Source: UM-FILTER-47-13 sp964445195 (GTDB taxonomy: Bacteria; Pseudomonadota; Alphaproteobacteria; Micavibrionales; Micavibrionaceae). From it: a stretch of 47,464 bases of DNA. This document shows, piece by piece, positions 41,332 to 47,464 of the stretch (positions are counted from its first letter, which is position 1; each line of letters opens with the position of its first letter). Made by a program: the position numbers and the translations under genes. Location: contig CAYUKA010000017.1 of assembly GCA_964445195.1 (NCBI GenBank), positions 1 through 47,464 on the forward strand, in the 5' to 3' direction. The notes beneath the pieces were generated by a model. That model was not told the DNA's origin. It did not search any database and was given only the letters and a program-made list of their open reading frames with translations.

Positions 41332-42756
41332 ATGCAGGGCGAACAGGATCTTCTGGTAATGGTTTTTAGCGCGGCGGGCATGGCGCTGCTGGCCGTAGCG
41401 GTTACAGCACTGCTGATTTATATAGGGGAACGCCGCCGCTGGTCCGGTGAGGTCCTGGCGTTGCGCGCGGAGAACGGTGCGCTTGAACAGGAGCTGGTGG
41501 CTTGCCGGGCGCAGGAAAATAATGATGAACAGGCCGCTATGCCTTCAGATGCCGATGCGTTTCAGGACCGTAAGCTGGAGGCGCTCGGACATCTTGCCGG
41601 CGGGGTTGCCCATGATTTTAATAATTTCTTGTCGATTATCGACGGTTATGCCCGGATGGCCCTGAAGCACAGTACCGCCCGGCAGCCGGCCGGCCATGAT
41701 GGCGCACAGCTCGAAACCTGCCTGGAACGGATTAAGCAGGCGACGGCCCGCGGTGCCGGGCTGACGCGGCAATTGCTGATGTTCGGCCGGAGTCGGATTG
41801 CCGATGATAAGGCGGTGGATCTGGGCCGTTTGCTGCGCGATCAGGAAAAGCTGCTGCAGCCGCTGCTGGGCGTCGGGATCGGCCTCGAAATTAACGCCGT
41901 ATCACGGTTGCATGCCTTTTGCTCTGCTGACGGGCTGGCGCAGATCGTCATGAATCTGGTCATCAACGCCCGTGACGCTCTGCCGGAAGGCGGGAATATC
42001 CGCATCACAGCCCGCCGGGCCGGGCCGGTCGATCTCGCCGGTCTGGTGCCACTGGCCGGACAGGGACAAGGCTATGTCTGCCTGACGGTCAGCGATAACG
42101 GTATAGGCATGGATGAGGAAGTTATGGCACGGATATTCGACCCCTTCTTCACCACCAAGCCACAGGGCAAAGGCACCGGCCACGGCCTGTCTGTGGTTTA
42201 CGGCATGGTGCGGGATATGAAAGGCTATGTCGATGTGGCTTCGCGGCCCGGTGACGGTACCACCGTCACGATCCTGCTGCCCGAGGCTGAAAACAGGCCG
42301 GTCAAGCAGATCGCTGAAACAAACGATAACGTCACCGGCCTGCGGTTTGAGGGCTATACAGCATTGGTCGTGGAAGATGAACCGGACTTGCTGGCGTTGA
42401 CCTGTGCGATGCTCGAAGATCTGGGTATGGAGGTGCTGACGGCGGCCGATGGCGCCGATGCGCTCGTGATGCAGGATGACTACGAGGGCGATATCGACCT
42501 GCTGCTGGCCGATGTGATCCTGCCGGAAATCAACGGCCTGAAGCTGGCCGAACTGATTCAGGCGGTGCGGCCCGAAACAAAAGCGCTGTTTGTCAGCGGG
42601 TTTCCGGCAGCTGAAGTGCCGGCGCAGGCGTCCCTGCTGGCGAAGCCGGTCGCGTTCGAGGCGTTAGCCGCAGCGATCAGGCAGTGCCTGGATGAGAATG
42701 ACAGCCCGCCGGCCAGTGCCGCTGACATGCCGGTCTGGCAGGCGGCAAGCGCATAA
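41332..42756 (+). CDS. Hybrid histidine kinase (CckA-like architecture, no sensor domain)
   Basis: 474 residues: one N-terminal membrane helix (about 9-31), a coiled-coil linker (about 36-65), a HisKA-type domain with GHLAGGVAHDFNNFLSII (His94), an ATPase with NLVINARDALPEGG, DNGIGM and GKGTGHGLSVVYGMV, and a C-terminal receiver domain (about 342-460) with Asp394 in LLLADVILPEINGL. No PAS or periplasmic sensor domain is seen. The H-box resembles CckA (GGIAHDFNN), but CckA has PAS domains and about 690 residues, so identity is not claimed. A response-regulator gene follows 12 bp later. Confidence 0.9.
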   Translation: MQGEQDLLVMVFSAAGMALLAVAVTALLIYIGERRRWSGEVLALRAENGALEQELVACRAQENNDEQAAMPSDADAFQDRKLEALGHLAGGVAHDFNNFLSIIDGYARMALKHSTARQPAGHDGAQLETCLERIKQATARGAGLTRQLLMFGRSRIADDKAVDLGRLLRDQEKLLQPLLGVGIGLEINAVSRLHAFCSADGLAQIVMNLVINARDALPEGGNIRITARRAGPVDLAGLVPLAGQGQGYVCLTVSDNGIGMDEEVMARIFDPFFTTKPQGKGTGHGLSVVYGMVRDMKGYVDVASRPGDGTTVTILLPEAENRPVKQIAETNDNVTGLRFEGYTALVVEDEPDLLALTCAMLEDLGMEVLTAADGADALVMQDDYEGDIDLLLADVILPEINGLKLAELIQAVRPETKALFVSGFPAAEVPAQASLLAKPVAFEALAAAIRQCLDENDSPPASAADMPVWQAASA

Positions 42757-42768
42757 GGGTATGAAAAC

Positions 42769-43173
42769 ATGAGCGAAGGCGGTCTGGAGGAACTGAAAGT
42801 CCTGATTGTCGAAGATCAGCAGGATGCGCGGGCGATGCTGCGTAATATGCTGTCTGAACTGGGTATTACCCAGATTTTCGAGGCCGGTGATGGGCGCGAG
42901 GCGATGCGTTTCATGGATTCGGCGTTCGATTTCGTCAATGTCATTGTCTGTGACTGGAATATGCCGAGCATGACCGGTGTTGAATTCCTGCGCCAGCTGC
43001 GAACGGTTGATGGCGATGTGCCGTTCTTGATGGTCAGCGGCCGCAGCGATATGAATTCCGTTGTTGAAGCCAAGACCGCCGGCGTCACCGGTTATATCCG
43101 CAAACCGTTCTCACCGGCGCAACTGGAAACCAAGCTGCGCGTTATCATGAAACGTATGAAGCTGGCGTCCTGA
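42769..43173 (+). CDS. Single-domain response regulator
   Basis: 134 residues, CheY-like: acidic pocket E16/D17, phospho-acceptor D62 (VIVCDWNMPSMTG), SGR at about 89 and K110-like lysine in IRKPF. No output domain. 12 bp after the hybrid kinase and probably co-transcribed, so it is a likely phosphorelay partner of it. Confidence 0.9.
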   Translation: MSEGGLEELKVLIVEDQQDARAMLRNMLSELGITQIFEAGDGREAMRFMDSAFDFVNVIVCDWNMPSMTGVEFLRQLRTVDGDVPFLMVSGRSDMNSVVEAKTAGVTGYIRKPFSPAQLETKLRVIMKRMKLAS

Positions 43174-43301
43174 ACCAGGTGCGTTTGCCTGTGGCCTGTC
43201 GCCGGAGTATGGCACTTTCAGCTTGCGTTAGCGGCAAAAAACGATATTTTGTGTCAGGACGTTAACAAACGGCTGACCAAGTGGCCGATAGTGAAAGTGT
43301 A

Positions 43302-43520
43302 ATGGCAAAAGAAGACTTACTGGAATTTAAAGGGGTGGTGAGCGAGGTCCTGCCGAACGCGATGTTCCGCGTCAAGCTGGAGAACGATCACGAAATCCTC
43401 GCCCATACGGCGGGCAAGATGCGCAAGAACCGCATCCGCGTGTTGCAGGGCGATGTTGTGGTCGTTGAAATGACCCCTTACGACCTGACCAAGGGCCGTA
43501 TTATTTACCGTGAAAAATAA
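43302..43520 (+). CDS. infA: Translation initiation factor IF-1
   Basis: 72 residues, the standard IF-1 length: MAKEDLLEFKGVVSEVLPNA, then MFRVKLENDHEILAHTAGKMRKNRI and a final GRIIYREK, an OB fold. A GTG upstream at 43281 would add seven residues outside the family; ATG at 43302 is used. The 128-bp gap before it likely has the promoter. Overlaps maf by 11 bp, starting the infA-maf-rng unit typical of alphaproteobacteria. Confidence 0.97.
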   Translation: MAKEDLLEFKGVVSEVLPNAMFRVKLENDHEILAHTAGKMRKNRIRVLQGDVVVVEMTPYDLTKGRIIYREK

Positions 43521-44088
43521 GCCGCTTATCCTCGCTTCGGCGTCGCCGCGCCGGCGGGATTTGCTGGCGCAGGCCGGTATTACACCGGATCAGGTCATCG
43601 CGGCCGATATTGATGAAACCCCCCTCAAAAAAGAGCTGCCCCGCGCGCTGGTTGAACGGCTGGCACGGGCGAAAGCGCAGGCGATAGCCGCGCAGCATGA
43701 AGGGGCTTATATCCTTGCTGCCGATACTGTCGTTGCGCTGGGACGGCGCATTCTCGGCAAGCCTGCCGATGCGGATGAGGCCCGGCGTTTTCTTGAATTG
43801 ATGAGCGGGCGGCGTCATCGCGTGATGGGCGGTATGACGCTGATCTCTCCTGATGGCACAATACGCAGCCGCGTGGTTGAAACGACCGTCCGGTTCAAGG
43901 CGTTATCGCCGGCTGAGCTTGAAGATTATATAGCCGCCGGCGAATGGGAAGGCAAAGCCGGGGCCTATGGCATTCAGGGCCGGGCCGAGGCCTTCGTGAA
44001 ATTTATCCGCGGCTCTTATTCGAACGTGGTCGGGCTGTCGCTTTATGATACAATGCAGCTGCTGAACGGAACGGGGTATAAAGTATAA
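43510..44088 (+). CDS. maf: Maf-family nucleoside-triphosphate pyrophosphatase
   Basis: Hydrolyses non-canonical or UTP/dTTP nucleotides. 192 residues beginning with GTG at 43510 inside the infA end. Motifs: ILASASPRRRDLL (about 6-18), AADTVVALGRRILGKPADADEARRFLELMSGRRHRVMGGM, EGKAGAYGIQGRAEAFV and SYSNVVGLSLYDT. The GKP, SGRRH and GIQG motifs are as in Maf/YhdE. Coupled to rng by a TAATG overlap. Confidence 0.92.
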   Translation: MKNKPLILASASPRRRDLLAQAGITPDQVIAADIDETPLKKELPRALVERLARAKAQAIAAQHEGAYILAADTVVALGRRILGKPADADEARRFLELMSGRRHRVMGGMTLISPDGTIRSRVVETTVRFKALSPAELEDYIAAGEWEGKAGAYGIQGRAEAFVKFIRGSYSNVVGLSLYDTMQLLNGTGYKV

Positions 44089-45341
44089 TGGACATCCTGA
44101 TCGAGGAACTGGACGGCGGTCTGTGGGTGGCGGCGATGGAGCAGGGCCGCCTGCAGGGGTTGGAGTTCGATCCGCCGACCGAGGAGGTTCGCTGGGGCTC
44201 TGTCTACTGGGCCAAGGTGGCGCGGATCGACAAGGCGCAGGATGCGGCTTACGTCAATCTCGACGGCGACAATATCGGTATTCTGTACAACGCCGATGTC
44301 CGGATTCCGCAAAAGAACGGTGCTTATAAAAAGGGCGGGGCGCAGGAAATCGGCAAAATCCTGCAACCGGGCCAGATGATCGCCGTGCAGGCGAAAAGCG
44401 GTTATCTGCCGCAAAGCCCTGACGAACCTTACTCCAAAGCCAACGGCAAAACGCCGCGTGTGTCGATGAATATCGTACTGCCCGGCCGTTACCTGATCTA
44501 TGCGCCGATGGAAGGAGAGAACCGCATTTCACAGCGCATTAAAGACAAAAAGATGCGCACGCAGATGCAGCGCATGCTCGACTCCCTAAGCGACAGCCGC
44601 GGCTGTATCCTGCGGGCTGCCGGGGCGAATACCCAGACCGATGTCCTGATCCGCGAGGGCCGGATTCTCTCTGCGACCTGGGACCAGATGCAGGAGTATT
44701 TTCAGGGAGAGGACCCGCAGCTGATCCTGCTCGGCCCTGATGCAATCCAGCGGACGCTGAGCGACAAGGCCGGGGCGTCAATCGGGCGGATCGAGATCAC
44801 GACGATGGACCACTACCAACTGGTTGAGGAATGGTGCGATATTTACGCGCCCGACCTGATGACCCGCATCAAGCCGGTCGAGATTGCCGATGGCGCGCAG
44901 GAATTCGGCCTGTTCGAGCATCATGACATTGTCGGCCAGATCGAATCGTTGCTGGTGCCTTATGCACTGCTCGATCAGGGCGCAACGCTGATTATCCAGG
45001 ATACGGCGGCACTGACGGCGATTGATGTCAACAGTGCCGGTGATACGCGCGGGCGGCTGGCGGTCAATCTTGACGCCGCACAGGAAGTGGCGCGCCAGTT
45101 GCGGCTGCGCAATCTTGGCGGCGCGGTGATTATCGACTTCCTGCGCCTGAAAAAGAAAACCGAGCGCGACAAGCTGATCAAAGCGCTGGAAGTCGTGTTT
45201 GACGATGACCCCTGTACGGTGCAAATCCACGGCTGGAGCAATCTCGGCATGATCGAGGTGACACGCCACCGCCGCACGCCGCCGCTGCATGAACGGTTTG
45301 AAAGCACCGCGGCTGAGAGCGGCGATCCGTTGTTTCCGTGA
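44088..45341 (+). CDS. rng: Ribonuclease E/G family protein
   Basis: Endoribonuclease in rRNA/mRNA processing. 417 residues: an S1-like N-terminal part (about 30-110; AKVARIDKAQDAAYVNLDGDNIGIL), a 5'-sensor/RNase-H-like region, and the DNase-I-like catalytic site with AIDVNSAGDTRG (Asp about 308) and GGAVIIDFLRLK (Asp about 351). It ends just after MIEVTRHRRTPPL and lacks the CPxCxGxG zinc-link found in RNase E/G. Such short forms occur in alphaproteobacteria. The yacG gene that usually follows is absent. Confidence 0.9.
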   Translation: MDILIEELDGGLWVAAMEQGRLQGLEFDPPTEEVRWGSVYWAKVARIDKAQDAAYVNLDGDNIGILYNADVRIPQKNGAYKKGGAQEIGKILQPGQMIAVQAKSGYLPQSPDEPYSKANGKTPRVSMNIVLPGRYLIYAPMEGENRISQRIKDKKMRTQMQRMLDSLSDSRGCILRAAGANTQTDVLIREGRILSATWDQMQEYFQGEDPQLILLGPDAIQRTLSDKAGASIGRIEITTMDHYQLVEEWCDIYAPDLMTRIKPVEIADGAQEFGLFEHHDIVGQIESLLVPYALLDQGATLIIQDTAALTAIDVNSAGDTRGRLAVNLDAAQEVARQLRLRNLGGAVIIDFLRLKKKTERDKLIKALEVVFDDDPCTVQIHGWSNLGMIEVTRHRRTPPLHERFESTAAESGDPLFP

Positions 45342-45435
45342 TTGTTCGGACTCTGTGCCGGAATGTCGCAATTCCCGCTGGACAGGCGCGGCGGATTCTT
45401 TTATATAAGCGCTTGATCGCCTGTCCGCGATATAT

Positions 45436-45511
45436 GCCCTGGTAGCTCAGTTGGTAGAGCAAGCGACTGAAAATCGCTGTGTCGGTGGTTCAAATCCGCC
45501 CCAGGGCACCA
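45436..45511 (+). tRNA. tRNA-Phe (GAA)
   Basis: Cloverleaf: acceptor GCCCTGG/CCAGGGC, D arm GCTCAGTTGGTAGAGC, anticodon stem AGCGA/TCGCT with loop CTGAAAA (anticodon GAA), T arm CGGTG-GTTCAAATC-CGCC, discriminator A and encoded CCA. Confidence 0.96.
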
Positions 45512-45578
45512 TTTAGCCTTATATTCCGAACAGTTTGGCCCTGACCCGGAAGCGGCTTTTTCGCAGGCCCGAATTATG

Positions 45579-45773
45579 TCAGTGCTCCTGTCGAAACTTT
45601 AACCACCATTTTTTTAACAGCCTGTTTTGCTTTATAAGGTTTTCGTAGCGTTCGAGATATGCGGGGTTGCGCATAACAGCGGTCATTACGATTTTGGCCT
45701 CCGCAGGAGAAAGTTCGCCGTCGGCCAAAGCCTGGATATCCCTGTCTGTTATTTTTGTGCGTTCATCAATCAT
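45579..45773 (-). CDS. 64-residue anti-sigma-like small protein
   Basis: MIDERTKITDRDIQALADGE followed by LSPAEAKIVMTAVMRNP and a basic end (LLKKWWLKFRQEH). The DIQALADGELSPAEA segment resembles the N-terminal, sigma-binding helices of anti-sigma factors, but the zinc motif and membrane helix are missing, so this could be only a soluble relative or remnant. ATG at 45773 is used; the frame is open upstream across a terminator. Downstream of ompA on the same strand. Confidence 0.55.
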   Translation of the reverse strand: MIDERTKITDRDIQALADGELSPAEAKIVMTAVMRNPAYLERYENLIKQNRLLKKWWLKFRQEH

Positions 45774-45797
45774 CTTTATCGTATCGTGATCAATGGG

Positions 45798-45828
45798 AGA
45801 GAAAAGGAGGTTGAGCCTCCTTTTCTCT
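45798..45828 (-). terminator. Strong hairpin downstream of the ompA-family gene
   Basis: A perfect 13-bp stem (45798-45810 with 45816-45828) and 5-nt loop. On the minus strand it ends in CCTCCTTTTCTCTCCC, so it lacks a pure T-run, but its position 12 bp after the stop suits termination or 3'-end protection. Confidence 0.6.
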
Positions 45829-45840
45829 AGGAAATCTATA

Positions 45841-46512
45841 TTATTTCCGGAACTGGATTTCAACCCGGCGGTTTTCCTGTAACCGGACCCCGTCTTTGGT
45901 GGCAACGGCAGGATCGCTCTCGCCCCTGGCTTCTTCATCCAGCACGCGGTTTGGAATGCCGCGGTCGGTCAGGGCGTCGGAAACGGTTTGCGCCCGCTTT
46001 TGCGACAGCATCACGTTGTAATCGGCAGGGCCGGAGCGGTCGGCATGGCCTTCGACAGTCACTTCGTAAGGCTCAAATTTTTTGATTTCACGGGCCACTT
46101 GGTCAAGGGTGGATTGCTCGGACGCGCGGATATCATGCTCGTCGTGATCGAAATAGATAGTATAGTCCGAGACGACCGGGCGCAGGCCAGCCGTTCTGGT
46201 TTCCACTCTTTCGGCCACGAATTTTTGTTCTGCTTTCGGGCGTTTGCGGTCAAGGCCGCAGCCGTCATCGACAAAAGCCTGCGGCGGACGTTGATAGCCC
46301 TGGCATGGCTCGCGTTCCTCGTAATTCAAATATTCGTGCAGCTCCAACTTGTCATTGGCAGGAAGCTTTTTAGCGTAAGGCGCGTAATCCTTGGCCGGAA
46401 CCATATGATGCGATGTAAAATGACCGCGATCGGCATGGGCTGTAGAAATCATCAGGCCCAGTGCGGCGGCAGTTGATAAAGCAGATAAAGCAAGTGTTTT
46501 ATAGCGTTTCAT
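45841..46512 (-). CDS. OmpA-family peptidoglycan-associated outer-membrane protein
   Basis: 223 residues. Signal peptide about 1-27 (ALGLMISTAHA). The middle has two Cys (EPCQGY and DDGCGL) and no 8-strand barrel. The C-terminal OmpA-like domain (about 115-223) has YFDHDEHDIRASEQ, VTVEGHADRSGPADYN, LSQKRAQTVSDAL and RLQENRRVEIQFRK, the peptidoglycan-binding signature (Asp and Arg of EGHADRSG and NRRVE). GAGG lies upstream of ATG 46512; the TTG at 46530 is less likely. A divergent EcfG-like promoter may drive it. Confidence 0.88.
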   Translation of the reverse strand: MKRYKTLALSALSTAAALGLMISTAHADRGHFTSHHMVPAKDYAPYAKKLPANDKLELHEYLNYEEREPCQGYQRPPQAFVDDGCGLDRKRPKAEQKFVAERVETRTAGLRPVVSDYTIYFDHDEHDIRASEQSTLDQVAREIKKFEPYEVTVEGHADRSGPADYNVMLSQKRAQTVSDALTDRGIPNRVLDEEARGESDPAVATKDGVRLQENRRVEIQFRK

Positions 46513-46563
46513 AATATTAGCCTCATTCAATTGTTACATTGTCGTGTCGTGGTTATGTCCGCT

Positions 46564-46589
46564 TACGCATGAAGAAAAAATTTGGTTCC
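46564..46589 (-). promoter_or_regulatory. Degenerate EcfG-type promoter for the ompA-family gene
   Basis: On the minus strand GGAAC (46589-46585), a 17-bp spacer and CGTA (46567-46564); the consensus is GGAAC-N16/17-CGTT. Predicted start is about 40 bp before ATG 46512. Confidence 0.4.
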
Positions 46590-46613
46590 GTGCGAAAAAG
46601 AGAAAGGGTTTTG

Positions 46614-46638
46614 GGAACTTTTTTCTTTTGGGGACGTT
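46614..46638 (+). promoter_or_regulatory. EcfG-type general-stress promoter
   Basis: GGAAC (46614-46618), exactly 16 bp, then CGTT (46635-46638): a full match to the alphaproteobacterial EcfG consensus. It lies 55 bp ahead of the glycine-zipper gene. Confidence 0.7.
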
Positions 46639-46693
46639 GGTGAACGTAAATGGAAATCCAAATCCAAATATATTATTTAAGGGGGCTCCTGTA

Positions 46694-47245
46694 ATGATGT
46701 CTGAAGAAAAAGTAACAACAACAAAGAAAGTAAGAGAGGTTGTCGGAATATTCGATGATAAGGATAATCTGGACGGGGCCATTGCCGAACTGGAGGTAAC
46801 GGCCTTTTCGCGCGAGATGATCAGTATTCTGGGCACAAAAGAAGCAATTGAAAAGCGTTTCGGCGCACCTGAAATCAAACCGGAGAAAGCGCAGAATAAA
46901 GAAGACGTACCGCGTATGCCGCCTGTGCGGCCGGAGGAAAAGGGGGTAGGGGCGGGCGCGGCTATAAGCGGCGGCATCGCTGCCGGTATGGTTGGTGCGG
47001 TCATTGCGGCGGGCGCGGCCGTAACGGTGCCGGCGCTTGTAACGGCAGCGGCCATCGGCGGCGGATCGGGCGCAATACTGGCAAAGACGCTTGGTGATTA
47101 TTTTGACGAACAGGTTGAAAAACAAATTAACGAGGGTGGGTTGCTGTTGTGGGTGCAAATTCACAGCGCCGAACAGGAAGAAAAAGCGCGCGCCATTATG
47201 GTTAAATACGGCGCGGAAAAAATTCACGTTCATGAAATCACCTGA
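46694..47245 (+). CDS. Stress-associated glycine-zipper membrane protein
   Basis: 183 residues. An N-terminal domain (about 10-50, VVGIFDDKDNLDGAIAELEV) resembles the small ferredoxin-like fold of general-stress YflT/DUF1269-type proteins. A Pro/Glu-rich linker leads to a Gly/Ala-rich hydrophobic stretch (about 95-135, AAISGGIAAGMVGAVIAAGAAV, then ATAAAIGGGSGAIL), likely a glycine zipper that inserts in membranes. The C-terminal part (VQIHSAEQEEKARAIMVKYGAEKIHVHEI) is another alpha/beta unit. AAGGGGG upstream; ATG 46694 or 46697. Behind a GGAAC-N16-CGTT promoter, so probably part of the general stress response. Confidence 0.75.
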   Translation: MMSEEKVTTTKKVREVVGIFDDKDNLDGAIAELEVTAFSREMISILGTKEAIEKRFGAPEIKPEKAQNKEDVPRMPPVRPEEKGVGAGAAISGGIAAGMVGAVIAAGAAVTVPALVTAAAIGGGSGAILAKTLGDYFDEQVEKQINEGGLLLWVQIHSAEQEEKARAIMVKYGAEKIHVHEIT

Positions 47246-47261
47246 CTGACAGGAGGAAAAG

Positions 47262-47429
47262 ATGACAACAGAGATCAAGGAAGCCATGCAACACCCGGAT
47301 GCCGTTTACACGACACCGGAAGACGTGATGGACGATAAGAGTTTGTCTTATGAGGATAAACTCAAAATTCTCGAAAACTGGGCTGATGAGGCGACCCAGG
47401 CATTAGAGGCCGTGACCTGCCCCGCATAG
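47262..47429 (+). CDS. 55-residue small protein in the stress operon
   Basis: MTTEIKEAMQHPDAVYTTPE, then DVMDDKSLSYEDKLKILENW and ADEATQALEAVTCPA. The AGGAGGAAAAG Shine-Dalgarno is 16 bp after the previous gene. Homologues of this shape (P.EV..D..L..EQK..IL..W..DA..L) are common soluble small proteins of proteobacteria, often in stress clusters. Function unknown. Confidence 0.7.
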   Translation: MTTEIKEAMQHPDAVYTTPEDVMDDKSLSYEDKLKILENWADEATQALEAVTCPA

Positions 47430-47464
47430 TGGTACCAGATCCAGAGTGAGTCACTGGTTTGGTT

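Noticed and set aside
1..47464. CRISPR array
   Set aside because: No set of regularly spaced direct repeats was found; the only tandem repeats are the two 12-bp pairs.

Overview
The window comes from an alphaproteobacterial chromosome. Supporting signs are a CpdR-type receiver, a full CtrA box (TTAA-N7-TTAA) in front of the Flp pilin gene, an EcfG-type general-stress promoter (GGAAC-N16-CGTT), a cpa/tad pilus cluster in Caulobacter order and an infA-maf-rng block. The genus cannot be fixed from the sequence; a free-living or predatory lineage such as Micavibrio is only a guess. Coding is dense, mostly GC-rich, with AT-rich regulatory gaps.

Layout. 0-6 kb: a band-7/SPFH membrane protein, an 834-base gap, then housekeeping genes glmM, thiD, a small ankyrin protein with its own strong promoter, and purA. 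6-8.8 kb: a two-gene unit of a large tail-anchored pseudokinase and a small membrane protein, closed by a terminator. 9-19.9 kb: a tad/cpa type IVc pilus locus (flp, cpaA, cpaB, cpaC, cpaD, cpaE, cpaF, tadB, tadC), with a TadD-like TPR lipoprotein and a stand-alone secretin-N-domain protein on the opposite strand. A 131-bp MITE-like element and a REP-like palindrome lie between the two arms. TadE, TadF and TadG are absent. 20.3-25.6 kb: four consecutive, divergently diverged paralogous proteins with PulG/PilE-type prepilin leaders, a shared cysteine-rich ectodomain and a conserved SHG motif. This is the most novel part of the window and may supply the missing minor pilins.

25.8-28.3 kb: a 74-residue membrane protein, a secreted lipase-like hydrolase translationally linked to a truncated, probably frameshifted DUF2339 protein, tRNA-Val(GAC) and cpdR. 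28.5-33.5 kb: a GH15 glucoamylase-like gene and glk (glycan to glucose to glucose-6-phosphate), a convergent LpxH-like metallophosphatase whose 3' end overlaps glk antisense by 216 bp, and a GT4 glycosyltransferase. 33.5-41.1 kb: a secreted beta-propeller-like protein, rluD, an SGNH-hydrolase-like protein, a leucine-dehydrogenase family gene, a half-size EamA transporter and a YjbH-family outer-membrane protein.

41.3-47.4 kb: a hybrid histidine kinase with a single-domain response regulator, then infA-maf-rng, tRNA-Phe(GAA), a 64-residue anti-sigma-like protein, an OmpA-family protein, and a probable stress operon of a glycine-zipper protein and a 55-residue protein behind the EcfG-type promoter. 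Taken together the region combines cell-envelope surface structures (Tad pilus, pseudopilins, OmpA, YjbH, glycosyl transfer) with CtrA-pathway and general-stress control, set among housekeeping genes.
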